From Rubrivivax gelatinosus IL144 (GTDB taxonomy: Bacteria > Pseudomonadota > Gammaproteobacteria > Burkholderiales > Burkholderiaceae_C), in NCBI RefSeq assembly GCF_000284255.1, contig NC_017075.1:1-64000 (forward strand): DNA of 64,000 nt, in the 5' to 3' direction. This document shows, one piece after another, positions 20,301 to 29,239 of this stretch; position 1 is the first letter of the stretch, and the number at the start of each line of letters is the position of its first letter. A model generated the notes under the pieces. It ran no database searches, had not been told where the DNA came from, and was given only the letters and a program-made list of their open reading frames with translations. A program made the position numbers and the translations under genes.

Positions 20301-21398
20301 ATGGACAAACTCAGCGCCATGCAGGCCTTCACGCGCGTCGTCGAGGCCGGCACCTTCACCAAGGCGGCCGACTCGATGGGCCTGCCCAAGGCCGCGGTCA
20401 CGCGGCTGATCCAGTCGCTGGAAGAGCAGCTGCAGACGCGGCTGCTGAACCGCACGACACGCCGCGTCACCGTCACGCCCGACGGCGCGGCCTACTACGA
20501 GCGTGTCAGCCGCCTGCTCAACGACCTGGACGAACTCGAAGGCTCGCTGACGCATGCGCGCGTGACGCCCAAGGGCCGCATCCGCATCGACGTGCCCTCG
20601 TCGGTGGCGCGGCTGCTGCTGATCCCGGCGCTGCCGCGCTTTTGCGAGCAGTACCCGGAGATCCAGATCGACCTGGGCGTCAGCGACCGCCCGGTGGACC
20701 TGGTCGGCGACAAGGTCGACTGCGTGCTGCGCGGCGGCGAGATCACCGACCCCTCGCTGGTCGCGCGCCGCGTCGGCTTCTGGCGCTACGTGACCGCCGC
20801 CTCGCCCGACTACATCCGCCGCCACGGCCTGCCGCGCCACCCGCGCGAGCTGGAGAGCGGCGAGCACAAGGTCGTCAGCTACTTCTCGGCGCAGACCGGG
20901 CGGCACTACCCGTTCGACTTCAACCGCGACGGCGAACGCATCGAGGTGATGGGCCGCTACCGCGTCTCGGTCAACGACGGCAACGCCTACCTGACCTCGG
21001 CGATCAACGGGCTGGGCATCGTGCAGATCCCGTACTTCACGCTGCGCCCGCACATGGACGCCGGCGAACTGGTGCCGCTGCTCTGCGACTGGGACAGCGA
21101 TGCGCTGCCGATGTACATCGTCTACCCGCCCAACCGCCACCTGAGCACCAAGCTGCGCGTGTTCGTCGACTGGGTGGCCGAACTCTTCCTGCGCCACACC
21201 GACGCCGAGGAACAGCTGCTCGCCGCCTGCAGCCTGGACGCCGACGGCAACCCGCCGGCGACCTGCGTCGAGCTGTCGGCCTGGTACGAACGCCTCGAGG
21301 CCGAGCATCAGGCCTGGAAGTCGGCCCAGGCGGCGACGGCGCAGGCGCTGGCGCCGCTGACGGCGATGGCCGCGTCGCTGTCGACGCCCGCGGTCTGA
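20301..21398 (+). CDS. LysR-family transcriptional regulator
   Basis: The 365-aa regulator begins MDKLSAMQAFTRVVEAGTF and has the LysR winged helix-turn-helix (about 5-60: AADSMGLPKAAVTRLIQSLE) and a C-terminal substrate-binding domain (about 90-295). The C-terminal tail of about 60 extra residues, Ala-rich, is longer than the usual 300-aa family size. ATG 20301 gives the family N-terminus; an open frame reaches 20187 but would cross the promoter region. It is divergent from the esterase-like/efflux genes, so it likely controls them. It converges on the lipase-chaperone gene with 4 bp between stops. Confidence 0.92.
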   Translation: MDKLSAMQAFTRVVEAGTFTKAADSMGLPKAAVTRLIQSLEEQLQTRLLNRTTRRVTVTPDGAAYYERVSRLLNDLDELEGSLTHARVTPKGRIRIDVPSSVARLLLIPALPRFCEQYPEIQIDLGVSDRPVDLVGDKVDCVLRGGEITDPSLVARRVGFWRYVTAASPDYIRRHGLPRHPRELESGEHKVVSYFSAQTGRHYPFDFNRDGERIEVMGRYRVSVNDGNAYLTSAINGLGIVQIPYFTLRPHMDAGELVPLLCDWDSDALPMYIVYPPNRHLSTKLRVFVDWVAELFLRHTDAEEQLLAACSLDADGNPPATCVELSAWYERLEAEHQAWKSAQAATAQALAPLTAMAASLSTPAV

Positions 21399-21402
21399 AC
21401 GC

Positions 21403-22266
21403 TCAGCGCCCCAGCAGCCCGCGCGCCCGCAGCCGCTCGCGCTCGTCGGCGAACTCGGCCGCCAGCAGCTGCTCGGCGGCCTGGTGACGCTGCGCTTCGT
21501 CGAGGCCGGGCTGGCGCTGCAGGCGTTCGAGTTCGGCGCGCGCGGCGGCGATGCGTTCGCCCCAGCGCGCCTGCGCGGCGAGTTCGTCGGCCAGGCGCTG
21601 GCGCGCTGCGGAGTCCAGGCGCGTGGCGTCGATCAGCGCGTCGGCGCTCGCGGTCTGCCAGCCGCTGGCCAGGCGGGCGCGCAGCGCCGCTTCTTCGTCG
21701 CCGTAGAACGCGCGCGCCCAGGCCTCGCCCAGCCAATGCACGCGCTGCGCATGGCGCTCGTCGAGCGCGGCGGCGATGCTCTGCGCGTCACCGGCACGCG
21801 GCGCCAGGCTGGCCGGCGCGGCGCGCAGGCCCTGGTAGGCCTGCCACAGGCGCTCGACCTCGGCCGCCGCGGCCGCAGGCAGCTCGCGCCGCGCCTGCTC
21901 GGTGACCCAGGCGCCGATGGCCTCGGGAGGGGCCTGGCCGTCGAGCTGCAGCGCGTAGTCGAAACGCCGGCGCAGCGCGGCCGAGGGCACGAGGCGGCCG
22001 TCGACGACCGGCCCCCAGCCGCCGTCGGGCGTGGTGCCGCGCAAGGCGCTGTGCTCCTGCACCCAGCGCTCGAACTCCGGCGGCACGGCCAGCGTCGCGC
22101 GCCAGGCCGGGCGCGCCGCTTCGGCCGGCGCGGCGGGCCGGGCGATAGGTGGAGCCGCCGCAGGCGCCGCTTGCGGGTGGGTCTCGTCCGGCGTGTGCCA
22201 CAGCAGGCCGAGCGCGAGCACGGCCCCCGTCGCCACGCCGGCGGCGGCCAGACGCAGCGCGCTCAC
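21403..22266 (-). CDS. lifO: Lipase-specific foldase (lipase chaperone)
   Basis: The 287-aa protein is the inner-membrane foldase that helps the secreted lipase fold in the periplasm. It has an N-terminal membrane anchor (about 5-22), an Ala/Pro-rich spacer, and the family motif RRRFDYALQLDG (close to the Rx(1)x(2)FDY(F/C)L(S/T)A consensus). The rest is helical and charged, as in Lif proteins. The start is a GTG at 22266 overlapping the lipase TGA by 4 bp, so the pair is coupled. Length is somewhat shorter than Burkholderia LipB (about 340 aa). Confidence 0.85.
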   Translation of the reverse strand: MSALRLAAAGVATGAVLALGLLWHTPDETHPQAAPAAAPPIARPAAPAEAARPAWRATLAVPPEFERWVQEHSALRGTTPDGGWGPVVDGRLVPSAALRRRFDYALQLDGQAPPEAIGAWVTEQARRELPAAAAAEVERLWQAYQGLRAAPASLAPRAGDAQSIAAALDERHAQRVHWLGEAWARAFYGDEEAALRARLASGWQTASADALIDATRLDSAARQRLADELAAQARWGERIAAARAELERLQRQPGLDEAQRHQAAEQLLAAEFADERERLRARGLLGR

Positions 22267-23204
22267 AGCCCGGCCGTCTTCAGACGGTTGGCCTGGCTGC
22301 GGTAGAAGGCCACCGGGTCTGACGCGAACAGGTTGCGCAGGCCCAGCGCCTGGTTCACCTCGTCGAGGTGGTTCCAGCCGTAGTCGTCGCGCAGCACCGT
22401 GCCCCAGTGCGACGAGCAGCGGCCCACCAGGCCGTCGTTGGCCTCGCCGCTGAAGAAGGCCGACGCCAGCGTCAGGAAGGCGTCGCCGGGGTCGAGCAGG
22501 TTGGTGACGACGCTGGTGCCGCCCACCGAGGCGTAACGCACACCGTTGACGACCGCCGCGCCCTGGCCGCAAGGCGACGCGGGCGCGCCTTGCGGGAAAC
22601 GCGTGTTGAAGGCCGCCGCCCCGGGCGTGTTCAGCGAGGTCAGCGAACCCAGCGCGTCTTGCGGCAGCTGGGCGTTGCCCGAGATCCACGAGATCACGAC
22701 ACCCAGCGCGTTGACGATCGAAGCGACGACGCCGGTCAGCCCGGTGGCTGCGGCCAGCGCCTGGATGCCGTCGGCCACCGGCGAGCCGGTGTGCGGCGAG
22801 CCGACCGTCGTCACCGAGGCGACGAGCTCCGGCGCGACGGCGGCGACGTAACGCGCCGTCGGCCCGCCATGGCTGTGGCCGATCAGGTTGAACTTGCTGT
22901 AGCCGTAGGCCGCTTTCAGCTGGCGCAGCTGGGCCAGCAGCTGCTCGCCGCGCGCCTCGCTGCTTTCCAGCGCCGAGACCGAAGGCGTGAAGACGACGGC
23001 ACCGCCCGAGCGCAGCGCCGCCGGCACGCCGTAGAAGTAGTCGACCGGGCCGATGGCGCCGAAACCCAGCATGCCGTGCACCAGCACGATGGGGTAGCGC
23101 GTCTGGGTGTAGGTGTCGGCCTGCGCCGCCAACGGCGCCAGCGTCAGGGACAGGGACAGGCTCAGCGCCAGCGCGGCGCAACGGGCGCGGATGCGTCGGG
23201 TCAT
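22263..23204 (-). CDS. lipA: Secreted triacylglycerol lipase (family I)
   Basis: The 313-aa product has a Sec signal peptide of about 29 residues ending AQA, then YPIVLVHGMLGF (oxyanion region), the nucleophile elbow GHSHGG, the catalytic Asp in NDGLVGRCSSHWG and the catalytic His in WNHLDEVNQ. Two Cys (SPCGQ, GRCSS) can form the conserved disulfide. These features match subfamily I.1/I.2 lipases of Pseudomonas and Burkholderia, which need a dedicated foldase; that gene follows directly. Start ATG 23204 has GGAGGAGACG upstream. The mature enzyme is likely exported by the type II system, whose genes are not in the window. Confidence 0.93.
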   Translation of the reverse strand: MTRRIRARCAALALSLSLSLTLAPLAAQADTYTQTRYPIVLVHGMLGFGAIGPVDYFYGVPAALRSGGAVVFTPSVSALESSEARGEQLLAQLRQLKAAYGYSKFNLIGHSHGGPTARYVAAVAPELVASVTTVGSPHTGSPVADGIQALAAATGLTGVVASIVNALGVVISWISGNAQLPQDALGSLTSLNTPGAAAFNTRFPQGAPASPCGQGAAVVNGVRYASVGGTSVVTNLLDPGDAFLTLASAFFSGEANDGLVGRCSSHWGTVLRDDYGWNHLDEVNQALGLRNLFASDPVAFYRSQANRLKTAGL

Positions 23205-23380
23205 CGTCTCCTCCTGATCTTCTTGGACGCCGCGTGGGAGCGCGGCGAAGACATCACAACCGAGCGCCCGGCCGCTCGGCATCGGGGCTTGCCCGTGGCG
23301 CCGGGGCGACTCCCCAGATCGCAGGCGACACGGCGTCGCGCACGGCACACTCGCGGCCGAACGCGACACGCCGTCCCCCG

Positions 23381-23548
23381 ATGAACACCGGCGCCTTCAA
23401 GGGCAACAAACGCTTCCTGCCGAGCAAACCCTGCGTGGTCTGCGGCCGGCCCATGGTCTGGCGCCGCGCCTGGGCGAAGAACTGGGACGAGGTGCGCTAC
23501 TGCTCCGACGCCTGCCGTAAACGCAATAACACGGAGCGCGGCGCATGA
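23381..23548 (+). CDS. DUF2256 small zinc-ribbon-like protein
   Basis: A 55-aa protein with KGNKRFLPSKPCVVCGRPM and, later, YCSDACRKRN, giving four Cys in two CxxC-like pairs (CVVC, CSDAC) of a zinc ribbon. DUF2256 genes commonly sit beside photolyase-related genes; here the stop overlaps the photolyase start by 4 bp. The function is unknown. The longer frame from 23234 is not supported; ATG 23381 gives the family N-terminus. Confidence 0.9.
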   Translation: MNTGAFKGNKRFLPSKPCVVCGRPMVWRRAWAKNWDEVRYCSDACRKRNNTERGA

Positions 23549-25086
23549 GACATCTGGTGCTGGTGCTCGGCGACCAGCTCGACGCCGAAGCCGCGGCCTT
23601 CGACGGCTTCGACGCCGCGCAGGACGCGGTCTGGATGGCCGAGGTCGACGAGGAATCGACGCAGGTGCCGTCGAGTCAGCCGCGCACGGCGCTGTTCCTG
23701 GCGGCGATGCGCCACTTCGCCCAGGCGCTGCAGGCGGCCGGCCGGCGCGTGCACTACACGCGGCTGGACGACGCCGACAACCGCGGCAGCCTGGCCGGCG
23801 AGCTGGACGCCGCGATCGAGCGCCTGCAGCCGCAAGCGCTGGTGATGACCGCGCCCGGCGACCACCGCGTGCTGCGCGCGCTGCAGGCCGTGGCCGCAGC
23901 GCGAGGCCTGGCGCTGGAGCTGCGCCCCGACCGCCATTTCTTCTGCACGGTGCGCGAGTTCGCCGCCCACGCGCGCGCCCGGCGCACGCTGCGGCTGGAG
24001 TTCTTCTACCGCGAGCAACGCCGCCGCCACGGCGTGCTGATGGACGACGGCGAACCCTGCGGCGGGCGCTGGAACTACGACGCCGACAACCGCGAGGCCT
24101 TCGGCCGCGACGGCCCGCCGGCGCACGCCGAGCCGCCGCGTTTCGAGCCCGATGCGATCACGCGCGAGGTGCTGGACCTGGTGCGGCGCCGCTTCGCCGG
24201 CCACCCCGGCCGGCTGGACTCCTTCGCCTGGCCGGTGACACGCGAGCAGGCCTTGCACGCGCTGCAGCGTTTCGTCGCCGAGCGCCTGGCCGGCTTCGGC
24301 CGCTGGCAGGACGCGCTGTGGCCCGGCGAGCCCTGGCTCTGGCACTCGCAGCTCTCGGCGGCGCTGAATCTCAAGCTGCTGGACCCGCACGAGGTGGTGG
24401 CCGCGGCCGAAGCCGCCTACCGCGCCGGCCACGTGCCGCTGGAGAGCGCCGAAGGTTTCATCCGCCAGATCCTCGGCTGGCGCGAGTACGTGCGCGGCGT
24501 CTACTGGACGCGCATGCCGGGCTACGCCGAGCTGAACGCCTGGGACGCGCACGAGCCGCTGCCGGCCTTCTACTGGAGCGGCGACACGCCGATGGCCTGC
24601 CTGGCCGACGCCATCGGCCAGACGCTGGAGCACGGCTATGCCCACCACATCCAGCGCCTGATGGTCACCGGGCTGTACGCGCTGCTGCTCGGCGTCGAGC
24701 CGAAAGAGGTGCACGCCTGGTACCTGGCGGTCTACGTCGACGCCGTCGAATGGGTGGAGCTGCCGAACACGCTGGGCATGAGCCAGAACGCCGACGGCGG
24801 CCTGATGGCCAGCAAACCCTATGTCGCCAGCGGCCGCTACATCGAGCGCATGAGCGCCGGCCGCTTGTGCGCCGGCTGCCGCTTCCGCCCCGGCGAACGC
24901 ATCGGCGACACGGCCTGCCCGTTCACGACGCTGTACTGGGACTTCCTGCTGCGCCACGAGGCGACGCTGGCCACCAACCCGCGGATGGCGATGCCGCTGA
25001 AGCACCTGGCGCGCCTGGACGCGGCCGAGCGGGCGCGCATCGGCGACCGTGCGGCGGCGCTGCGTGCCGGCACGGCCGGCGTCTGA
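23545..25086 (+). CDS. Iron-sulfur photolyase/cryptochrome (DPRP/CryPro type)
   Basis: The 513-aa protein belongs to the deoxyribodipyrimidine photolyase-related family, flavoproteins that use blue light to repair (6-4) photoproducts or act as light sensors. It starts RHLVLVLGDQLD and has the FAD-domain segments GYAHHIQRLMV and WVELPNTLGMSQNADGG. Cys 352, 442, 445 and 458 match the spacing of the four [4Fe-4S] ligands known in Agrobacterium PhrB (350, 438, 441, 454), so the cluster is probably present. It is coupled to DUF2256 by an ATGA overlap, and its stop abuts the converging glycerate kinase gene with no gap. Confidence 0.94.
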   Translation: MRHLVLVLGDQLDAEAAAFDGFDAAQDAVWMAEVDEESTQVPSSQPRTALFLAAMRHFAQALQAAGRRVHYTRLDDADNRGSLAGELDAAIERLQPQALVMTAPGDHRVLRALQAVAAARGLALELRPDRHFFCTVREFAAHARARRTLRLEFFYREQRRRHGVLMDDGEPCGGRWNYDADNREAFGRDGPPAHAEPPRFEPDAITREVLDLVRRRFAGHPGRLDSFAWPVTREQALHALQRFVAERLAGFGRWQDALWPGEPWLWHSQLSAALNLKLLDPHEVVAAAEAAYRAGHVPLESAEGFIRQILGWREYVRGVYWTRMPGYAELNAWDAHEPLPAFYWSGDTPMACLADAIGQTLEHGYAHHIQRLMVTGLYALLLGVEPKEVHAWYLAVYVDAVEWVELPNTLGMSQNADGGLMASKPYVASGRYIERMSAGRLCAGCRFRPGERIGDTACPFTTLYWDFLLRHEATLATNPRMAMPLKHLARLDAAERARIGDRAAALRAGTAGV

Positions 25087-26391
25087 TCAGACGATCAGCA
25101 GCGCGCGGAAGTCGTTGACGTTGGTGTAGCTCGGCCCGGTGACGACGAGGTCGCCCAGGGCCTCGAACAGCGGGAAGCTGTCGTGGCGGTCCAGCCGCTC
25201 GGCGGGTTTGAGGCCGGCGGCCGCGGCGCGCGCCAGCGTGTCGGGCGTGACGATGGCGCCGGCGTTGCTCTCGACACCGTCGATGCCGTCGGTATCGGCG
25301 GCCAGCACGTGCACGCCGGGCTCGCCCTGCAGCGCCAGCGCGCAGCCGAGCAGGAACTCGCCGGCGCGGCCGCCGCGCCCGCCTTTCGTGCGCACGGTGA
25401 CGGTGGTCTCGCCACCGGACAGCAGCACGCAGGGCTTGGCGAAAGGATGGCCACGGCGCGCGACGGCGCGTGCCAGCGCCGCATGCACCTTGCCGACCTC
25501 GCGGCTCTCGCCTTCGATCTCGTCGCTGAGCACGTGGGCCTCGACGCCGGCCTCGCGCGCCAGCGCGGCGGCGGCTTCCAGGCTCTGCTGCGGCGTCGCG
25601 ATCAGCTCGACGGCGTGGCCGGCGAAACGCGGGTCGCCGGGCTTGGGCGTCTCGAAGGCGCCGCTCTCCAGCCCGGCGCGTGCCGCCGGCGGCAGCTCGA
25701 TCGCGTAGCGCCTGCAGATCGCCAGCGCGTCGGCGCAGCTCGTCGCGTCGGGCACCGTCGGGCCGCTGGCGATGACGCCCGGGTCGTCGCCCGGCACGTC
25801 GCTGATCAGCAGCGAGCACACCCGCGCCGGCGCCGCCAGCGCCGCCAGCCGCCCGCCCTTGATCGCCGAGAGGTGCTTGCGCACGCAGTTCATCTCGACT
25901 ATCGACGCGCCACTCAGCAGCAGCGCGCGGTTGACGGCCTGCTTGTCTTCCAGCGTCAGCCCCGGCGCCGGCAGCGACAGCAGCGCCGAGCCACCGCCGG
26001 AGACCAGCGCCAGCACCAGGTCGTCCGGCCCCAGGCCCTGCACCAGCGTGGCGATGCGTGCCGCGGCGGCGCGGCCGGCGGCGTCGGGCACCGGGTGGGC
26101 GGCCTCGACGACCTCGATGCGGCCGCCACGGGCGCGGTAGGCCGGCGGCACGTGCTCGTAGCGCGTGACGACCAGCCCCGACAGCGGCGCCTCGGCCGGC
26201 CAGGCGGCGTCGAGCGCGGCGGCCATCGCCCCGCCCGCCTTGCCGGCGCCGACGACGACGGTGCGCCCGTGCGGCGGCGGCGGCAGGTGCGCCGCCAGCA
26301 CCTGCCCGGGCAGTGCACGCTGCACGGCGGCGTCGTAGAGCGCACGCAGGAAGGCGCGGGGGGCCAGGCGGGAGTCGGGCAGGGCAGGCAT
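25087..26391 (-). CDS. Glycerate 2-kinase (GckA/TtuD, MOFRL type)
   Basis: The 434-aa enzyme phosphorylates D-glycerate to 2-phosphoglycerate. It has the GckA N-terminal domain with VVVGAGKAGGAMAAALD, SGGGSALLSLPAPG, and NCVRKHLSAIKGGRLA, and a C-terminal MOFRL domain with LLSGGETTVTVRTKGGRGGR and ADTDGIDG. The frame has a GTG one codon earlier (26394); ATG 26391 is taken. It could serve hydroxypyruvate/tartronate or photorespiratory-type salvage, but no other pathway gene is nearby. It converges on the photolyase gene and is divergent from the M16 peptidase. Confidence 0.92.
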   Translation of the reverse strand: MPALPDSRLAPRAFLRALYDAAVQRALPGQVLAAHLPPPPHGRTVVVGAGKAGGAMAAALDAAWPAEAPLSGLVVTRYEHVPPAYRARGGRIEVVEAAHPVPDAAGRAAAARIATLVQGLGPDDLVLALVSGGGSALLSLPAPGLTLEDKQAVNRALLLSGASIVEMNCVRKHLSAIKGGRLAALAAPARVCSLLISDVPGDDPGVIASGPTVPDATSCADALAICRRYAIELPPAARAGLESGAFETPKPGDPRFAGHAVELIATPQQSLEAAAALAREAGVEAHVLSDEIEGESREVGKVHAALARAVARRGHPFAKPCVLLSGGETTVTVRTKGGRGGRAGEFLLGCALALQGEPGVHVLAADTDGIDGVESNAGAIVTPDTLARAAAAGLKPAERLDRHDSFPLFEALGDLVVTGPSYTNVNDFRALLIV

Positions 26392-26467
26392 CACGCCAGC
26401 TTATCGGACCGGCCGGCAGCGCGGCCGGGCATCGCCTATGCTCGCCGCCCGTTCCCCCCGTTGCCTG

Positions 26468-27757
26468 ATGAGCGCCTTGCATTCCGCCACCGCCCCCGAC
26501 GACACCCGCATCACGCGCCTGCCCAACGGCGTGCGCGTCGTGACGATCCGCATGCCGCACGTGCACACCGCCAGCATCGGCGTCTTCGTGCGCAGCGGCA
26601 GCGCACACGAATCGAAGCTGGACAACGGCATCAGCCACTTCGTCGAGCACATGGTGTTCAAGGGCACGCTGATGCGCGACGCACGCCGCATCAACCTCGA
26701 CGCCGAACGCCTGGGCGCCGAGGTCAACGCCCACACCGACAAGGACCACACCGGCTACACGATGCACGGCCGGCCGGCCGACGTGCCGCAGCTGGTCGAG
26801 ATGCTCGCCGACCTGGTGCGCCACCCAACCTTCCCCGCCGACGAGCTGGAGCGCGAGCGCCAGGTGCTGCTGCACGAGTGCACCGAGGACGAGGACGACC
26901 CGCTGTCGACCGCGTTCAAGCTCTTCGACAAGGCCTGCTGGGGCCCGCACGCGCTGGCCCAGTCGGTCATCGGCCCGCGGCGCAACATCGAACGTTTCGG
27001 CCGCGACGCGCTGGTCGACTACCTGCGCCGCCAGTACACCGGCGCCAACGTCGTCGTCGGCGCCGCCGGCGACATCGACGTGCCGGCCTTCGAGGCCGCC
27101 GTCGAGGCCGCCTTCGGCACGATGGACTCCGGCCACGAGAACCTCGTCGCCGCGCCGGTCTACGCCGGCGGCGTGGCGACCAAGCGCCTGTCGGGCAGCA
27201 GCCAGGCGCACCTGGTGCTCGGGTTCCCGCTGCCCGGGCTGGCCGCGCAGGACCCGGCCGGCGTGCTGGCCGCCGCCGTCTTCGGCGAAGGCATGAGCTC
27301 GCCGCTGATGGACCGCATCCGCGAGCAGCGCGGCCTGGCCTACTACACCGCCTGCTCGGCCGACGTGCTCGACATCGCCGGCCAGTTCGTCGTGGAGGCC
27401 TCGACCTCGCCCGGGCAGATCGACGAGCTGCTGGCCGAGACGCTGGCGCTGCTGAAGGCCCAGGCGCAGCAGGTCGCCGACGAGGACCTGGAGCGCGGCA
27501 AGGCCCAGCTCGCGGTGCGCCGGCTGCGCGCCCACGAGCGCCCCTACCGGCGCCTGGAAGACGCGGTGCTGGACCTCTACGCCACCGGCAGCGTCTGCGA
27601 CACGCGCACCTGGTGCGCGCGCATCGACGCCGTGCCGGCCGAGACCGTGCGCGCGGCTTTCGCGCGCATGCTGGCCGCCGGGCCGACGATCGCCTTGTCG
27701 GGCGAGCTGCCGCGCGCCGCCGGCGAACGCGTGCGTTCGCTGCTCGCCGCAGCCTGA
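26468..27757 (+). CDS. M16-family zinc metalloprotease
   Basis: The 429-aa protein is a pitrilysin/insulinase-type peptidase. It carries the inverted zinc motif HFVEH (about 57-61) and the downstream ERERQVLLHE region providing the third ligand, then the C-terminal homologous domain (SQAHLVLGFPLPG, REQRGLAYY). No signal peptide is visible, so it is probably cytoplasmic. Members of this size resemble processing-protease-like PqqL/MPP-type enzymes; the substrate is unknown. ATG 26468 was chosen over an upstream start at 26438. Confidence 0.9.
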   Translation: MSALHSATAPDDTRITRLPNGVRVVTIRMPHVHTASIGVFVRSGSAHESKLDNGISHFVEHMVFKGTLMRDARRINLDAERLGAEVNAHTDKDHTGYTMHGRPADVPQLVEMLADLVRHPTFPADELERERQVLLHECTEDEDDPLSTAFKLFDKACWGPHALAQSVIGPRRNIERFGRDALVDYLRRQYTGANVVVGAAGDIDVPAFEAAVEAAFGTMDSGHENLVAAPVYAGGVATKRLSGSSQAHLVLGFPLPGLAAQDPAGVLAAAVFGEGMSSPLMDRIREQRGLAYYTACSADVLDIAGQFVVEASTSPGQIDELLAETLALLKAQAQQVADEDLERGKAQLAVRRLRAHERPYRRLEDAVLDLYATGSVCDTRTWCARIDAVPAETVRAAFARMLAAGPTIALSGELPRAAGERVRSLLAAA

Positions 27758-27764
27758 ACCGGCG

Positions 27765-28274
27765 TCAGCGCGCCGGGTAGCGGCGCAGCGTGCGGTAGCC
27801 GCCGGCCGACTGCACCAGCGTGCAGGCCTCGGCGGTCCAACGGCAGGCCAGCGGCTCGGCCGGCGGCACGGCGCCTTCGGCATCGCGCGCCAGCGTCAGA
27901 TGCGGCTTGTAGGGCCGGCGCTCGACCGGCAGCGCCAAGGCCTGCAGCGCCTCGGCCAGGCGGCCGTGCAGGGCGGTCAGCGCCTGCGGCACCGTCTCCG
28001 GCATCGCCAGCGCGAGCCCGCCGCGCCACAGCGCGGGCCGGCTGAAACCCGGTTCGAAAGGCTCGAAAGCCACCGCCAGCCCGTCGGCGACGGCGGCGAT
28101 GCGCGCCGTCGGCACCTGGCCGATGAAATGCAGCGTCAGGTGCAGGCGATCAGGCGCCGTCAGGCGGGCACCGCGTGGCCACTGCCAGCGGCGCTGCCAG
28201 TCGACGAGCGCCTCACGCGCCGCAGCGTCGGGCCAGACGGCGAGAAACAGCCGCGCCGTCGGCTCGGCGGCCAT
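27765..28274 (-). CDS. thpR: RNA 2',3'-cyclic phosphodiesterase (2'-5' RNA ligase family)
   Basis: The 169-aa protein is of the 2H phosphoesterase superfamily: the first HxTx motif is LHLTLHFIGQ (44-53) and the second is KPHLTLARD (about 122-130). Members hydrolyse 2',3'-cyclic phosphate RNA ends and can seal 2'-5' linkages with tRNA halves. Length and start MAAEPTARLFLAVWP are typical. It ends 14 bp before the ProQ-like gene's end region and reads in the same direction, likely co-transcribed. Confidence 0.92.
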   Translation of the reverse strand: MAAEPTARLFLAVWPDAAAREALVDWQRRWQWPRGARLTAPDRLHLTLHFIGQVPTARIAAVADGLAVAFEPFEPGFSRPALWRGGLALAMPETVPQALTALHGRLAEALQALALPVERRPYKPHLTLARDAEGAVPPAEPLACRWTAEACTLVQSAGGYRTLRRYPAR

Positions 28275-28288
28275 CGCCGTGCGCCGTG

Positions 28289-29107
28289 TCAGCGCTTGGG
28301 CGGGCGGCCCTGGCCTTCGGGCCGCGGGCCGCGTTCGCCACGCGGGCCTTGCGGCCGTGCGCCGTCGCGGCGCGGACCGGGGCCACGTTCGCCGTCACGG
28401 CGCGGGCCACGGTCGGGGCGCGGGCCGCCGGGACGCGCTTCGCGCGGCGGCATCGGCGGGCGTTCGGCGCGTTCGCGGCGGGCCTGCTCGAGCACCGCCT
28501 CGAGTTCGGCCTCGGCGATGCCCTTGAGCGCGCAGAAGTTGGCCGGGGTCAGCGTCGTCGTCTCGAAGGCGCGCAGCAGCCCGGCGCGGTCGCGGCGGGC
28601 CTCGTGGTCGGCCTGCTGCTGGCGGCGCGCCTCGGCGTCGGCGGCGCGGGCGGCAGCCCGTTCGGCGGCACGGCGCTGCTCGTGCACGCCGCGGCGGCGC
28701 GCGATCTCGGCGGCGGCCAGCTCGCGGTGCTCGGCGCTCAGCTCGCCGGCCGGCTGGCCGTCGAGGTCGAAACGCTGCTCGGCCTTCACCAGCGCCGACA
28801 GGTAGGCGTTGGACGTCGTGTAGCGGTGCAGGAAGACCGACAGCGTGCGCCGCGTGAAGATCCCCGGCGCACGGGCCTGGATGTCGGCCTGGATGCGCAG
28901 CTTCAGCGGCTTGGGCGGCGGCGCGAACAGCGCCGGGAACAGCTCGGCCAGGCGCGCGGCGCATTCGGCCGGCGACAGCTCCGCCGCACGCGGGGCGGCC
29001 TCGGCCGGCTCGGCCGCGGGCTCGACAGCCGTCTCGGGCGTCTCGGCCGTCTCAGGAGGAACGGACGCCGCGCCAGGTTCGGGCAGGGTTTGATCGTCGT
29101 CAGGCAT
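28289..29107 (-). CDS. ProQ/FinO-domain RNA chaperone
   Basis: The 272-aa protein has an acidic Pro/Glu-rich N-terminal tail (1-45), a ProQ/FinO domain (about 45-160: LFPALFAPPPKPLKLRI, FTRRTLSVFLHRYTTSNAYL), a helical Ala/Arg-rich section, and a C-terminal tail of about 65 residues very rich in Arg, Gly and Pro that probably adds RNA binding. FinO/ProQ proteins bind small RNAs and mRNA 3' ends. It is upstream of thpR on the same strand, a 14-bp gap, and divergent from the M1 peptidase. Confidence 0.9.
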   Translation of the reverse strand: MPDDDQTLPEPGAASVPPETAETPETAVEPAAEPAEAAPRAAELSPAECAARLAELFPALFAPPPKPLKLRIQADIQARAPGIFTRRTLSVFLHRYTTSNAYLSALVKAEQRFDLDGQPAGELSAEHRELAAAEIARRRGVHEQRRAAERAAARAADAEARRQQQADHEARRDRAGLLRAFETTTLTPANFCALKGIAEAELEAVLEQARRERAERPPMPPREARPGGPRPDRGPRRDGERGPGPRRDGARPQGPRGERGPRPEGQGRPPKR

Positions 29108-29239
29108 GGAACACAGCGCGGAAAAGGTTGGGGATTGTCGCCGCAGCAGAGGACCTGTGGGCGCCGCTGGCGCAAGCCGGGGCGATTTCGCACACCGGCG
29201 CGTCGCTACAGTCGCCGTTCAGCCTCCCCGGAGCCCACG

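Noticed and set aside
25183..27780. An 865-codon plus-strand frame across glycerate kinase and M16 genes
   Set aside because: Shadow frame; the kinase and protease frames are clear from motifs.
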